The notes under the pieces: generated by a model
The model's input: only the letters and a program-made list of their open reading frames with translations
Database searches by the model: none
Told to the model about the DNA's origin: nothing
Shown: positions 33,583 to 41,995 of the stretch, one piece after another
Position numbering within the stretch: the first letter of the stretch is position 1
Layout: each line of letters opens with the position of its first letter
Assembly: GCF_014647975.1 (NCBI RefSeq)
Contig: NZ_BMQF01000001.1
Span: forward strand, 744,001 to 808,000
DNA from: Streptomyces fumigatiscleroticus
GTDB taxonomy: Bacteria > Actinomycetota > Actinomycetes > Streptomycetales > Streptomycetaceae
Reading direction: 5' to 3'
DNA length: 64,000 nucleotides
Translations under genes and position numbers: made by a program

Positions 33583-35132
33583 TGCGGTTGACCTCCGAGT
33601 GCGGTCGCGACGAGCTCGTCGCGGGTGATGGCGGTGATGTCGTGTTCGGCGACCGTGCGGCCGGCGCTCACGACGACGACCCGGTCGGCCAGTCGCATGA
33701 CCTCCTCGGCGGACGAGGAGGCGAGCAGGACGGCCACGCCGCGCGCGGCGAGGTCGTCGACGAGGGTGTGGATGTCGGCCATGGCCGCCACGTCCACGCC
33801 GTTGGTGGGGTCCTCCAGGAAGCAGGCGACCGGCTCGGTCTCCAGCCACTTGCCGAGCAGGACCTTCTGCTGGTTGCCGCCGGACAGCGAGCCGACCGGC
33901 GGATTGCCCGTGAGGGCGACGACGCCGTAGGTGTCGCGCACGGGGGCGGCACGGCGGGCGAGACGGGAGCGCCGGTGCAGCCGGCGGCGGGCGAAGCGGT
34001 CGCCGGCCAGCATCAGGTTCTCGTCCACGGTCATGCCCTGGACCAGACCGAGGGTGCGGCGGTCACCGGTGACACAGCGCAGACCGCTGGCGAGAGAGGC
34101 CTTGACCCGGCCGGACGGCACCGGCCGGCCGTCGACACATATCTCCCCGGTGTCGGGGCGCTGCCGTCCCGACAGCAGGTCGAACAGCCGGGACTGGGCG
34201 TCCCCGGCGGGTCCGAGCACGGCGACGATCTCGCCCTTCCTCACCTCGACGGTGAAGTCCCGGATGGCCCGGCCCTGGCTCAGCCCGCGGACGACGAGGC
34301 CGTGCTCGTCCTTGGGCGCCGGGCGCTCGGGCCGCCGCGAGACGACGTCCCGGCCGACCATGGCGCGGACCAGCGAGGCCGGGTCCATCTCGGCGGCCGG
34401 CGCGCTGCGCACCACGGCGCCGTCCCGCAGCACGGTGATCCGGTCGGCGACGGCCATGACCTCGTCGATGTAGTGCGAGATGTAGACGACGGCGACGCCC
34501 TCGTCCCGCAGGGTGCGCACCAGGTCGCGTACCCGGCCCGCGTCCCGGGCGCTCAGACAGGCCGTCGGCTCGTCCAGGACGAGCACGCGCCCGCCGCGGC
34601 GGACCTCGCGGGCCACCTCGACCATGGTCTGCTCGGCGACGGTCAGCGTGCCCGCGATCCGGTCGACGTCGATGTCGATGCCGAGCCCGGACAGCGCCGC
34701 CCGGGCCTGGGACCGCACCGCCTTCCAGTGCACGGCACCGCCCCGTGCCGGCAGGTCGCCGAGCATGATGTTCTCGGCGACGGTCAGGCCCATGGCCAGC
34801 TCGCGGCGTTGCGGCACCGAGGAGATGCCGAGCCGCCGGGCCCTGCGCACGGTCAGCCCGGAGTACTGCCGCCCGCCCATCTCGACGGTGCCGCCGTCGG
34901 GCTGGTGGACCCCGCACACCACCTGCACCAGGGTCGACTTCCCGGCGCCGTTCATGCCCATCAGCGCGTGGATCTCACCCGGGTGGAGGTCGAGGTCGAC
35001 GCCCTTGAGGGCAGCCGCTCTGCCGAAGCTCTTGGTGACGCCGCGCACGCGGACCACGGCCGAGCCGCCGGCCGGCGCCCCGGAGGTCACCGTGGTGCTC
35101 CCCTCCGTGTCCGGATCCGTCAGCGCGCTCAT
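33579..35132 (-). CDS. ABC importer ATPase with two nucleotide-binding domains (RbsA type)
   Basis: 517 aa. First domain: Walker [16 protein letters not shown], signature-position TLTVAEQTMVEVAREV, Walker B VLVLDEPTACLSARD. Second domain: degenerate Walker A VLGPAGDAQSRLFDLL, intact signature GSLSGGNQQKVLLGKWLETE, and CFLEDPTNGVDVAA, where Leu-Glu-Asp replaces the usual Leu-Asp-Glu arrangement. One degenerate site is normal for RbsA-like proteins, so it should power the adjacent permease. ATG 35132 overlaps the CMD gene stop as ATGA. Confidence 0.92.
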   Translation of the reverse strand: MSALTDPDTEGSTTVTSGAPAGGSAVVRVRGVTKSFGRAAALKGVDLDLHPGEIHALMGMNGAGKSTLVQVVCGVHQPDGGTVEMGGRQYSGLTVRRARRLGISSVPQRRELAMGLTVAENIMLGDLPARGGAVHWKAVRSQARAALSGLGIDIDVDRIAGTLTVAEQTMVEVAREVRRGGRVLVLDEPTACLSARDAGRVRDLVRTLRDEGVAVVYISHYIDEVMAVADRITVLRDGAVVRSAPAAEMDPASLVRAMVGRDVVSRRPERPAPKDEHGLVVRGLSQGRAIRDFTVEVRKGEIVAVLGPAGDAQSRLFDLLSGRQRPDTGEICVDGRPVPSGRVKASLASGLRCVTGDRRTLGLVQGMTVDENLMLAGDRFARRRLHRRSRLARRAAPVRDTYGVVALTGNPPVGSLSGGNQQKVLLGKWLETEPVACFLEDPTNGVDVAAMADIHTLVDDLAARGVAVLLASSSAEEVMRLADRVVVVSAGRTVAEHDITAITRDELVATALGGQPQ

Positions 35133-35722
35133 GGCCGCGGCCGGTCGTCGTCGGGGACGATACGGCCGTAGCCGCGGATGTCCGGGAACGGGGGCTCCTT
35201 GTCGGCCTGGAGATCCACCTGGAAGGTGTTCAGGCACATGCCGAGCATGGTGAAGTTGCCGAGCGCGCCGATGGTGTCGACCAGGCCCTTGGGACCGAAG
35301 TGCTCCAGCGCACGGGCGAAGGTGGCGTCGGTGACGAAGTGCTCGTCCAGGACCTCGCGGCAGAACTGGTAGAACACCTGGTCCTTCTCGTCGTCGAAGA
35401 CCGCCTCGCGCTTCTCGGCGATGGCCTTGACGGCGGCCTCGGGAACGCTGGCCCCGATCGCCTGGTGCACATGGGCGTTCCACGAGTACTGGGCGTCCCA
35501 GTTGCGGGCCGCCATCAGCAGCGTCAGCTCACGCAGGTGCCTGGGCAGGGAGCAGTCGAAGCGGGCGAACGCGCCCAGGGACTCGGCCCGCTCGCACATC
35601 TCCGGGCTGTGCAGCCACACCCGGAAGGGGCCGCGGACCGCGCCGCGACGGCCGGCGATACGGGCGGCCAGCTCCTGCTGCCGCTGGTCCATTTCCTCTT
35701 CGGTGAGAACGGGGAGCCTCAT
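35129..35722 (-). CDS. Carboxymuconolactone decarboxylase family (AhpD-like) protein
   Basis: 197 aa. CMD fold region: RHLRELTLLMAARNWDAQYS followed by WNAHVHQAIGASVPEAAVKA, typical of the family, but the CxxC of AhpD peroxidases is absent, so disulfide reduction is unlikely. First gene of the unit that continues into the ABC importer (overlap 4 bp). Start ATG 35722; upstream in-frame extension lacks a start with a good ribosome site. Function unassigned; a lactone decarboxylase or binding role in the catabolic route is possible. Confidence 0.82.
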   Translation of the reverse strand: MRLPVLTEEEMDQRQQELAARIAGRRGAVRGPFRVWLHSPEMCERAESLGAFARFDCSLPRHLRELTLLMAARNWDAQYSWNAHVHQAIGASVPEAAVKAIAEKREAVFDDEKDQVFYQFCREVLDEHFVTDATFARALEHFGPKGLVDTIGALGNFTMLGMCLNTFQVDLQADKEPPFPDIRGYGRIVPDDDRPRP

Positions 35723-35830
35723 CTGGCCGATACCTGCCTCTTCTTTCCGGCGCGTTGTCCGAAACGGGTCGGGAGCCGTTCGGTGACAGGTGACGGTACA
35801 GCCGGGCGGAAGATGCTCACCCTTCTCGGA

Positions 35831-35849
35831 GTGCAAGGTAAAGCTGCAC
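35831..35849. promoter_or_regulatory. Putative LysR-type operator between CMD/ABC unit and cupin
   Basis: GTGCAA-GGTAAAG-CTGCAC has the same 6-7-6 geometry as the sites at 21070 and 30235 (5/6 and 4/6 half-site matches). A second small palindrome CGTCG-TT-CGACG lies at 35885-35896. Possible -10 boxes TACCGT (minus, 35793-35798) and TAACGT (plus, 35882-35887) place the operator about 54 bp upstream of both start points. Confidence 0.5.
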
Positions 35850-35926
35850 GCCAGAGGGCACCCATTCGCGTCGGCGCGACCTAACGTCGTTCGACGCAAC
35901 GCCCTGGAGTGGAGAGGAATCCCCGG

Positions 35927-36337
35927 ATGACCACCATCATCAAGGTCGCGTCGGTGCCCCTGCTGGACCGGGGCGGTTCCGTCGTGACGACACCGCTGAT
36001 CACCACGCCGTCGGCGGGCGGCGAGAACCGGATCACCAGCGGGATGAGTGTGTATCCGGTGGGCTCCGGGGCGCCGCTGCACTCGCACAACTGCGACGAG
36101 CATGTGACGGTCCTCGAAGGGCACGCGGAGGTGTGGGTGGACGGCGAGGTGACGAAGCTGGAGCGGTACGACACCACGTACATCCCCTCCCCCATGCCCC
36201 ACCTCTTCCGCAACGTCGGCGACACCCCGCTGCGGATCCTGTGGGTGTACTCCTCGGGACATGTGACGCGGACGTTCACGGAGAGCGGCAGGACGGTGGA
36301 GCACCTGTCGGCCGAGGACCAGATGGGGAAGGACTGA
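35927..36337 (+). CDS. Single-domain cupin protein
   Basis: 136 aa. Cupin motif 1: [20 protein letters not shown] (two His and a Glu), cupin motif 2: [20 protein letters not shown] (His). A metal-binding beta-barrel, likely an isomerase, dioxygenase or sensor of small ligands. ATG 35927 has GGAGAGGA 8 nt upstream; a GTG at 35909 overlaps that site and is less likely. Divergent from the CMD/ABC unit and followed by the BASS permease gene, with which it may be cotranscribed (80-bp gap). Confidence 0.85.
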   Translation: MTTIIKVASVPLLDRGGSVVTTPLITTPSAGGENRITSGMSVYPVGSGAPLHSHNCDEHVTVLEGHAEVWVDGEVTKLERYDTTYIPSPMPHLFRNVGDTPLRILWVYSSGHVTRTFTESGRTVEHLSAEDQMGKD

Positions 36338-36417
36338 CCGGCGGCCTCCCGCCGCCCGGGTGATCACATCGCGAGACGGCTTTGCGTCAGGCGTCTCACC
36401 GGGCGTTGTCTCGCAAG

Positions 36418-37377
36418 GTGAGTACCGAACGACCCGAACACCGCGGCAGCGACGCCACCGGCGACCGGTCCGCGCGCCGCGCCGTCACCGTCTTCCCCCT
36501 CCTCGTCCTCGCGGCCGGTGCCCTCGGCCTGCTGCTCCCCGGGAGCTTCTCCGGCTGGAGCGACGCGGTGCCCTATCTGCTGGGTGTCGTGATGTTCTGC
36601 ATGGGCGTGACCATGACCCCGGAGGACTTCCGGGGTGTCGCCAAGCGCCCCTGGGCGGTGGCCCTCGGCCTGGTCGCGCACTACGTCATCATGCCGGGGC
36701 TGGGCTGGGCCATCGCCCACCTCCTCCACCTCTCGCCGCAGCTCGCGGCCGGCGTGATCCTCGTCGGCTGCGCCCCCAGCGGCACGGCCTCCAACGTGGT
36801 GACCTACCTCGCCCGCGGTGACGTGGCCCTGTCCGTCTCCGTCGCCACCGTCTCCACGCTCGTGGCCCCGCTGGTCACCCCGCCGCTGACACTTCTGCTG
36901 GCCGGCGAGTACCTGCCGGTCGACGCCGGCTCCATGGTCACCGACATCCTCAAGACGGTCCTGCTGCCGGTCCTCGCGGGCCTGGTCGTACGGCTCCTGG
37001 CGGGCCGGTACGTGCAGCGGGCGCTGCCGGTGCTGCCCTGGCTCTCCGCGCTCACGATCGCCGTGATCGTGACCGTCGTCGTGGCGGGCAGCGCCGACAC
37101 CATCAAGTCGGCCGCCGGGCTGGTCCTCGTCGCCGTCGTGCTGCACAACGGCCTCGGGCTGGCGCTCGGCTACGGTGCGGGGCGGCTCGGCCGGCTCGGC
37201 GAGCCCGGCAGCCGGGCCATGGCCTTCGAGGTCGGCATGCAGAACTCCGGGCTCGCGGCCTCCCTGGCCACCGCCCACTTCAGCCCGCTGGCCGCGCTGC
37301 CGGCCGCGGTCTTCTCCGTCTGGCACAACATCTCCGGCGCCCTCACCGCCGCCTGGCTCTCCCGCCGCACGCACTGA
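36418..37377 (+). CDS. Bile acid:sodium symporter (BASS) family permease
   Basis: About 319 aa from GTG 36418 (an upstream TTG at 36382 is possible). Nine to ten hydrophobic segments, for example AVTVFPLLVLAAGALGLLLP and VAVVLHNGLGLALGYGAGRL; family motifs MFCMGVTMTPEDF, GVILVGCAPSGTASNVVTYL and EVGMQNSGLAASLATAHFSP. BASS proteins import anionic organic acids with sodium (pantoate, bile acids, 2-oxo acids). Here it may take up an acidic substrate of the cluster. Base-level start is uncertain because no strong ribosome site is visible. Confidence 0.87.
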   Translation: MSTERPEHRGSDATGDRSARRAVTVFPLLVLAAGALGLLLPGSFSGWSDAVPYLLGVVMFCMGVTMTPEDFRGVAKRPWAVALGLVAHYVIMPGLGWAIAHLLHLSPQLAAGVILVGCAPSGTASNVVTYLARGDVALSVSVATVSTLVAPLVTPPLTLLLAGEYLPVDAGSMVTDILKTVLLPVLAGLVVRLLAGRYVQRALPVLPWLSALTIAVIVTVVVAGSADTIKSAAGLVLVAVVLHNGLGLALGYGAGRLGRLGEPGSRAMAFEVGMQNSGLAASLATAHFSPLAALPAAVFSVWHNISGALTAAWLSRRTH

Positions 37378-37382
37378 CCCGC

Positions 37383-37448
37383 ACCACAACGACACGTGCC
37401 CGGCAGACGCCGGCCACCACAACGACACGTGCCCGGCAGACGCCGGCC
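37383..37448. repeat. 33-bp tandem duplication
   Basis: Two identical 33-bp units (37383-37415 and 37416-37448) beginning ACCACAACGACACGTGCCCG, directly after the BASS stop codon. The second copy forms part of the terminator stem. Confidence 0.92.
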
Positions 37449-37473
37449 ACCGCGACCACGCGGCGGCCGGCGT
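37440..37473. terminator. Bidirectional terminator between BASS and MFS genes
   Basis: ACGCCGGCC (37440-37448) pairs with GGCCGGCGT (37465-37473). The genes on either side are convergent. Confidence 0.65.
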
Positions 37474-37657
37474 TCCCGCTTCCGGCCCCACCCGGCGGCA
37501 ACTGTGCCGACCGGGGCCGGGCGCGGACCGGCGGAGGGCTGGACGCGGGCCGGGAACGGGACGGCGGCGGGCCGGGAACGGCGCCGGTACGGCGGCGCCG
37601 GCCGCCGCGAGGGTCGCGGTGGCCGGCGTTCGTCGTCGCTCCGCGGGGCGGCCGGGC

Positions 37658-38983
37658 TCAGTGGGTGGCGACCAGTTCCTGTTCGGTGGTGTTCTGCGGG
37701 GTCTGCCGGGAGCTGCGCAGGGCGGCGATGCCGATGAAGACCATGGAGGCGACACCGGCCAGCGCGAAGGCGGTGAAGCCCCAGTCGCCCTTGTCCGCGG
37801 CGAGCAGCTGGCCGCCGAGCCAGGGCCCGAAGACCGCACCGAAGCGGCCCATGCCGGAGGTCCAGCCGACGGCGGTGGCCCGGTTGGCGGCGGAGGAGCG
37901 GATGGAGACCGTCGCGTAGATCATCGTCTGGGCGCTGTTGAGGAAGACGCCGGTGAGGAAGACGACCGTGAAGGTCACCGCCAGCGGCATGTGGACGCTG
38001 AGCAGGAAGACACCGGCGGCGGTCAGCGCGAACCAGATCGCCGAGACGCGCGGGGCGCCGAACCGGTCGGAGGCGCGGCCGGCGACCAGCATGCCCACGA
38101 TGCCGCCGAGGTTGAACAGGACGACGAAGGTGAGCGCGGAGCCGAGGTTGTAGCCCTCGCTGCGCATCAGGGTGGGCAGCCAGGTGGCGACGCCGTAGAC
38201 GAGCAGCAGACCGCCGAAGGAGGCCAGCCAGTACAGCAGGGTCTGGACCCACTCGCCGCCGCGGAAGAGGTTGGCCAGGTTGGTCCAGCGGTCGGCGGCG
38301 GCCGGCTTCCCGCCGACGGCGGGCAGCTCGACGTCGAAGCGGCCGGCCAGCTCACGGGCCTCCTCGGCGCGGCCCTTGGCCAGCAGGAAGCTCAGCGACT
38401 CGGGCAGGAACCTCGCCAGCACCGGGACGAAGACCAGCGGCGCCACGCAGACCCAGAAGGCGGCGCGCCAGCCGAGCGGCTCCACGACCCACAGGGCGAC
38501 ATAGGCGGAGAGGATGCCGCCCGCGTGGTGGGCGGTCATCAGCATGCCGATGGTGAGGGCGCCGCGGCCGCGCGGGGCGTAGTCGGAGACCATCGAGATC
38601 GCCGTGGGGAGCAGACCGCCGAGGCCGATGCCGGCCAGGGTGCGGCCGAGGCCGAAGACGGCGACGCTGCCCGAGATGGCGCACAGGCCGGAGGCCAGGG
38701 AGAACAGCGTGACGCAGGCCAGCATCAGCCGCTTGCGGCCGATCCGGTCCGCGATCGTGCCGGCGGTCAGGGCACCGACCAGCATGCCGAACGTGGCGTA
38801 GCTGCCGAGGTCGCCGGCCTGGTCGGAGGTGATGCCGAGGGCCTTCTGCTCCAGCATGTGCGGCAGCACCGAGCCGTAGATGAACATGTCGAGGCCGTCG
38901 AAGAGGACGGCCACCCAGCACAGGCCGACGACCAGGAGGGCCAGTCTGCTGCCGCGGGCGGACAGAGCGGGTGAGGAGGACAT
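37658..38983 (-). CDS. MFS transporter, aromatic acid:H+ symporter (AAHS) type
   Basis: 441 aa, 12 predicted membrane segments. AAHS-type features: LFDGLDMFIYGSVLPHM in TM1 (the DGxD motif), loop 2-3 GTIADRIGRKRLMLACVTLF, LAGIGLGGLLPTAISMVSDY, AGRASDRFGAPRVSAIWFAL. Members import protocatechuate, 4-hydroxybenzoate, gallate or cis,cis-muconate. It is separated from the ring-cleavage operon by about 240 bp and has its own promoter overlapping a TTGTCAACAA operator, so it is probably controlled by the same GntR regulator. Confidence 0.9.
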   Translation of the reverse strand: MSSSPALSARGSRLALLVVGLCWVAVLFDGLDMFIYGSVLPHMLEQKALGITSDQAGDLGSYATFGMLVGALTAGTIADRIGRKRLMLACVTLFSLASGLCAISGSVAVFGLGRTLAGIGLGGLLPTAISMVSDYAPRGRGALTIGMLMTAHHAGGILSAYVALWVVEPLGWRAAFWVCVAPLVFVPVLARFLPESLSFLLAKGRAEEARELAGRFDVELPAVGGKPAAADRWTNLANLFRGGEWVQTLLYWLASFGGLLLVYGVATWLPTLMRSEGYNLGSALTFVVLFNLGGIVGMLVAGRASDRFGAPRVSAIWFALTAAGVFLLSVHMPLAVTFTVVFLTGVFLNSAQTMIYATVSIRSSAANRATAVGWTSGMGRFGAVFGPWLGGQLLAADKGDWGFTAFALAGVASMVFIGIAALRSSRQTPQNTTEQELVATH

Positions 38984-39075
38984 CGTTGTTTTCCTCTCGT
39001 CCAGGAGGGCGTTCCCTGGAGGGGGTTCTGAACCGGGTCGATGCGGCTCGAGCGGCTGACCCGTTGGTGCGCTAG

Positions 39076-39119
39076 ACGCTAAGGATCCGTTCCGGGAGTG
39101 TCAACGCTTTTGTCAACAA
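39076..39119 (-). promoter_or_regulatory. Promoter and GntR-type operator of the MFS gene
   Basis: Minus-strand -35 TTGACA (39099-39104), 17-bp spacer, -10 TAGCGT (39076-39081). The palindrome-like TTGTCAACAA (39110-39119) lies immediately upstream and carries a second TTGACA on the minus strand. It matches the gntR promoter site at 43007-43016. Confidence 0.75.
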
Positions 39120-39225
39120 TCTCAGCAACAATTAGCTGGACGGCTGTCCCGGCGTCGCGCGGGGCAGCGCGAAGGGGTGGGCCGCGCACCGGCGTGCGCG
39201 GCCTACCCCCTGGTGTGCGGTCCGG

Positions 39226-40179
39226 TCAGGCGACCGGCGGAGTGCCGTGGGTGTGGAAGGACTCGATGGTCCTCAGACCCCAGGCCTGGCCCTTGGCCCG
39301 CTCGGCCTCGGTCCAGGTCACCAGCGGCCAGTCCGGCGCCAGCACCAGCCGCGTGAGCGGGTTGCACAGCTCGATGCGGTTGCCGCCCGGCTCGTAGACG
39401 TACAGGAAGAACGTCTGCTGGATGGCGTGCTTGTGCGGGCCGGTCTCGATGAAGACGCCGGTGTCGATGGCGAGGTCGGCGGCGCGCAGGATGTCCTCGC
39501 GGGTGTCGGCCGCGAAGGCGATGTGGTGCAGCCGCCCGCTGGAGCCGGTCCAGTCCTCGGTGTAGACCACGTCGTAGGACTTGTTGGTGAAGGTCAGCCA
39601 GCGGGCGGCGATCTTCCCGGTGTCCAGCCGGATCTGCTCGGTGGGCCGGGCGCCGAGGAGGTGTTCCTGGAACTCGGCGTTGGCGAGCACGTCGGCGGCG
39701 AGGAAGTTGACGTGGTCCAGACGGCGCACGCCCACGCCCCGGTTGGGCTTGGCCTGCGGCTGGTTCTTCAGCGCGGGCCGGTGCTCGTCGGGGCAGACGT
39801 AGTGCTCGCTCTCCCAGTACAGGGCGTGCTCGTGGCCGTCGGGGTCGGTGGTGAGGTACAGCTTGCCGATGCCCGGCTCGTCCTCGACCCACTTCCCGGT
39901 GCGGCCCGCCTCCTCCAGCGCCTTCACCCGGCGCTGGAGGGCCTCCTCACTGGAGGTGCGCAGGGCGAGCCGGCCGAGGCCGGGCTGCTTGCGGGCGGTG
40001 AGCACCAGGCTGTGGTGCTCGTAGTCGTCGAAGGTGCGCAGGTGGACGGTGTCGCCGTCCTGGCCGTTGACCGTCAGGCCCAGGTAGTCGGTGAAGAAGG
40101 CGACGCTGGCGTCCAGGTCGGGGGTGAACAGCTGGGCGTGGCCGATGTGGGCGATGTCGCCGAGGGGCGGAGTCATCAT
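39226..40179 (-). CDS. Type I extradiol (catechol 2,3-) dioxygenase
   Basis: 317 aa with two VOC modules. Metal ligands: His in RRLDHVNFLAADVLANAEFQ, His in GRLHHIAFAADTREDILRAA, Glu in GGNRIELCNPLT. N-terminal module begins IAHIGHAQLFTPDLDASVAF. Lies fourth in the operon gntR, galB remnant, galC, galD, dioxygenase; its ATG overlaps the galD stop. The downstream enzymes predict a carboxylated catechol such as protocatechuate or gallate, although known 4,5-dioxygenases for those are a different (LigAB) fold. A VOC-fold enzyme in this position is therefore noteworthy. Confidence 0.9.
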   Translation of the reverse strand: MMTPPLGDIAHIGHAQLFTPDLDASVAFFTDYLGLTVNGQDGDTVHLRTFDDYEHHSLVLTARKQPGLGRLALRTSSEEALQRRVKALEEAGRTGKWVEDEPGIGKLYLTTDPDGHEHALYWESEHYVCPDEHRPALKNQPQAKPNRGVGVRRLDHVNFLAADVLANAEFQEHLLGARPTEQIRLDTGKIAARWLTFTNKSYDVVYTEDWTGSSGRLHHIAFAADTREDILRAADLAIDTGVFIETGPHKHAIQQTFFLYVYEPGGNRIELCNPLTRLVLAPDWPLVTWTEAERAKGQAWGLRTIESFHTHGTPPVA

Positions 40180-41288
40180 TGACCTCCATGGGAGTGCGGG
40201 GGGACCGGTGCCGTCTCGGCGGACCGGGGGAAGACGGTGCCGTCGAAGATCTTGCGTGCGGTGCGCACGACGGCGGTACGGCGGACCACCGGGCCGGAAT
40301 CGGCGGTGCCGGGATCGAGGGACAGGTCGATGTCGAGGAAGCCGGTGGGGTGTTCGACGCGGATGCGCTCGCCTCCGTCGTCCGGGAGCTCGGCGATCCC
40401 CTCCCCCACCCCGCCGGGGACCAGCAGCCCGGCCGCCACGCTCGCGGCGCCCAGGACGCCGATGGAGGTGTGGCAGCGCACCGGGATGAAGGTGCGGGTG
40501 GTGACCGCGCCGCCGGTGCGGGGCGGGGCGAGCAGGGAGAGCTTGGGCACGGTGGTGCCCTCCACGTCGCCGAGGCCCATCAGCCGGCCGGCCTGGAGCC
40601 GGATCTCCCTCAGGCGGTCGGCGAGCGCGACGTCCTCCTCCAGGTCCTTGGGCTCCTCGTAGCCGGTGACCTTGAGCGCGTCGGCCGGGACCAGCACGAC
40701 CGGCATGCCGTTGTCCACGCAGGTCACCTCGGTGCCGGCGACCGTGTCGCGGACCTTGCCGGTGGGCAGCAGCGGGCTGGTGCCCCGCGGGAACTCGATG
40801 ACGACCGCGGCGGCGGTGCCCGGCACGCCCGATATCTCGGCGTCGCCGGTGTAGTCGACGCGCCCGCCCGGGGTGGGGAAGGTGGCGACGGCCAGTTCCC
40901 CGGTGTTGAGCATGCGGATGCGTACGGATGTCCGCTCGTCCCCGGCCGCCACCAGGCCGCGCTCGACGGCGAAGGGGCCCACTCCGGCGAGGATGTTGCC
41001 GCAGTTCTGCCGGTCGGTGACCTCGGGCCGGTCGACGGCGACCTGGAGGAACAGGTAGTCGACGTCCGCCTCGGGGTCGGCCGAGCGGGAGACGACGGCG
41101 ACCTTGCTGGTCAGCGGGTGGGCGCCGCCCAGGCCGTCGATCTGGCGCGGGTCGGGGCTGCCCATGACGCGCAGCAGCAGCCCGTCCCGGGCGCCGGGGT
41201 CGGCGGGCAGGTCCTCGGCCAGGAAGTAGGCGCCCTTGGAGGTGCCGCCGCGCATCAGCGTGCAGCGGATCTCCGCGGGCCCGGTCAC
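40176..41288 (-). CDS. galD: 4-oxalomesaconate tautomerase (PrpF/GalD family)
   Basis: 370 aa, diaminopimelate-epimerase-like two-domain fold without cofactor. Markers: IRCTLMRGGTSKGAYFLAED, MGSPDPRQIDGLGGAHPLTS, VTDRQNCGNILAGVGPFAVE (catalytic Cys), RCHTSIGVLGAASVAAGLLV (second catalytic region). GalD interconverts tautomers of 4-oxalomesaconate in gallate degradation; PrpF isomerises aconitates. The adjacent CHA aldolase supports the GalD assignment. GTG 41288 overlaps the aldolase stop (GTGA) and the gene's own stop overlaps the dioxygenase start. Confidence 0.88.
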   Translation of the reverse strand: MTGPAEIRCTLMRGGTSKGAYFLAEDLPADPGARDGLLLRVMGSPDPRQIDGLGGAHPLTSKVAVVSRSADPEADVDYLFLQVAVDRPEVTDRQNCGNILAGVGPFAVERGLVAAGDERTSVRIRMLNTGELAVATFPTPGGRVDYTGDAEISGVPGTAAAVVIEFPRGTSPLLPTGKVRDTVAGTEVTCVDNGMPVVLVPADALKVTGYEEPKDLEEDVALADRLREIRLQAGRLMGLGDVEGTTVPKLSLLAPPRTGGAVTTRTFIPVRCHTSIGVLGAASVAAGLLVPGGVGEGIAELPDDGGERIRVEHPTGFLDIDLSLDPGTADSGPVVRRTAVVRTARKIFDGTVFPRSAETAPVPPHSHGGQ

Positions 41289-41995
41289 GACCGGTCTCCG
41301 TCCGCGGCGTACTCCTCGTACGGCTGGTAGGTGACGCCCAGCTGGGCCAGCTTCTCGCGCAGCCCGTAGCGGTCCAGGCCGAGCTGGCCCTGGAGGAAGG
41401 CGGCGCGGGTGGCGGCCTCCTTGTCCTCGCGCTTCCGCGACGCCTCGGCGGCCTCGCGGGCCTTCTGACGCGGTACGACCACCACGCCGTCGTCGTCGGC
41501 GAGGATCACGTCGCCGGGGCGGATCACCTGGCCGCCGATCACCACCGGCACATTGACCGAGCCGCCGGTCGCCTTGACGGTGCCCTGGGCGGACACGGCG
41601 GCTGACCACGCCGGGAAGTCCATGTCGCGCAGCTCGGCGGTGTCCCGGATACCGGCGTCGATGACGAGTCCGCGGACGCCGCGCTGCTTCAGCGCGGTGG
41701 CGAACAGCTCGCCGAACATGCCGTCGGTGGAGGGCGAGGTGGTGGTGACGACCAGGAGGTCGCCCTCGCCGCACTGCTCCACGGCGGCGTGGATCATCAG
41801 GTTGTCGCCGGGCCAGGAGAGCACGGTGACCGCGGTGCCCGCGACCCGGACGCCCTGCTGGATCGGGCGCAGGTGCGGGCCGAGCAGGCCGGTGCGGCCC
41901 ATCGCCTCGTGCACCGTGGCGACGCCGTACCCGGCGAGCGCCTCGACGTCCTTGGCGTCCGCCTTCGGCGGGTCGGTGACGATGACGCCGCTCAT
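41285..41995 (-). CDS. galC: 4-carboxy-4-hydroxy-2-oxoadipate / HMG aldolase (RraA-like)
   Basis: 236 aa. RraA/HMG-aldolase fold: GYGVATVHEAMGRTGLLGPH, VAGTAVTVLSWPGDNLMIHA, GLVIDAGIRDTAELRDMDFP (substrate Arg/Asp loop), PGDVILADDDGVVVVPRQKA (metal Asp). It cleaves 4-carboxy-4-hydroxy-2-oxoadipate to pyruvate and oxaloacetate, the last step of gallate/protocatechuate 4,5-cleavage, and decarboxylates oxaloacetate. AAGGAG precedes ATG 41995, which overlaps the stop of the galB remnant (ATGA). The surviving translational coupling explains why the remnant ORF has stayed in frame. Confidence 0.9.
   Translation of the reverse strand: MSGVIVTDPPKADAKDVEALAGYGVATVHEAMGRTGLLGPHLRPIQQGVRVAGTAVTVLSWPGDNLMIHAAVEQCGEGDLLVVTTTSPSTDGMFGELFATALKQRGVRGLVIDAGIRDTAELRDMDFPAWSAAVSAQGTVKATGGSVNVPVVIGGQVIRPGDVILADDDGVVVVPRQKAREAAEASRKREDKEAATRAAFLQGQLGLDRYGLREKLAQLGVTYQPYEEYAADGDRS

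Noticed and set aside
35129..36367. Longer upstream extension of the CMD-family gene
   Set aside because: The extension covers the divergent promoter region and runs antisense through the cupin gene; family similarity begins at ATG 35722.
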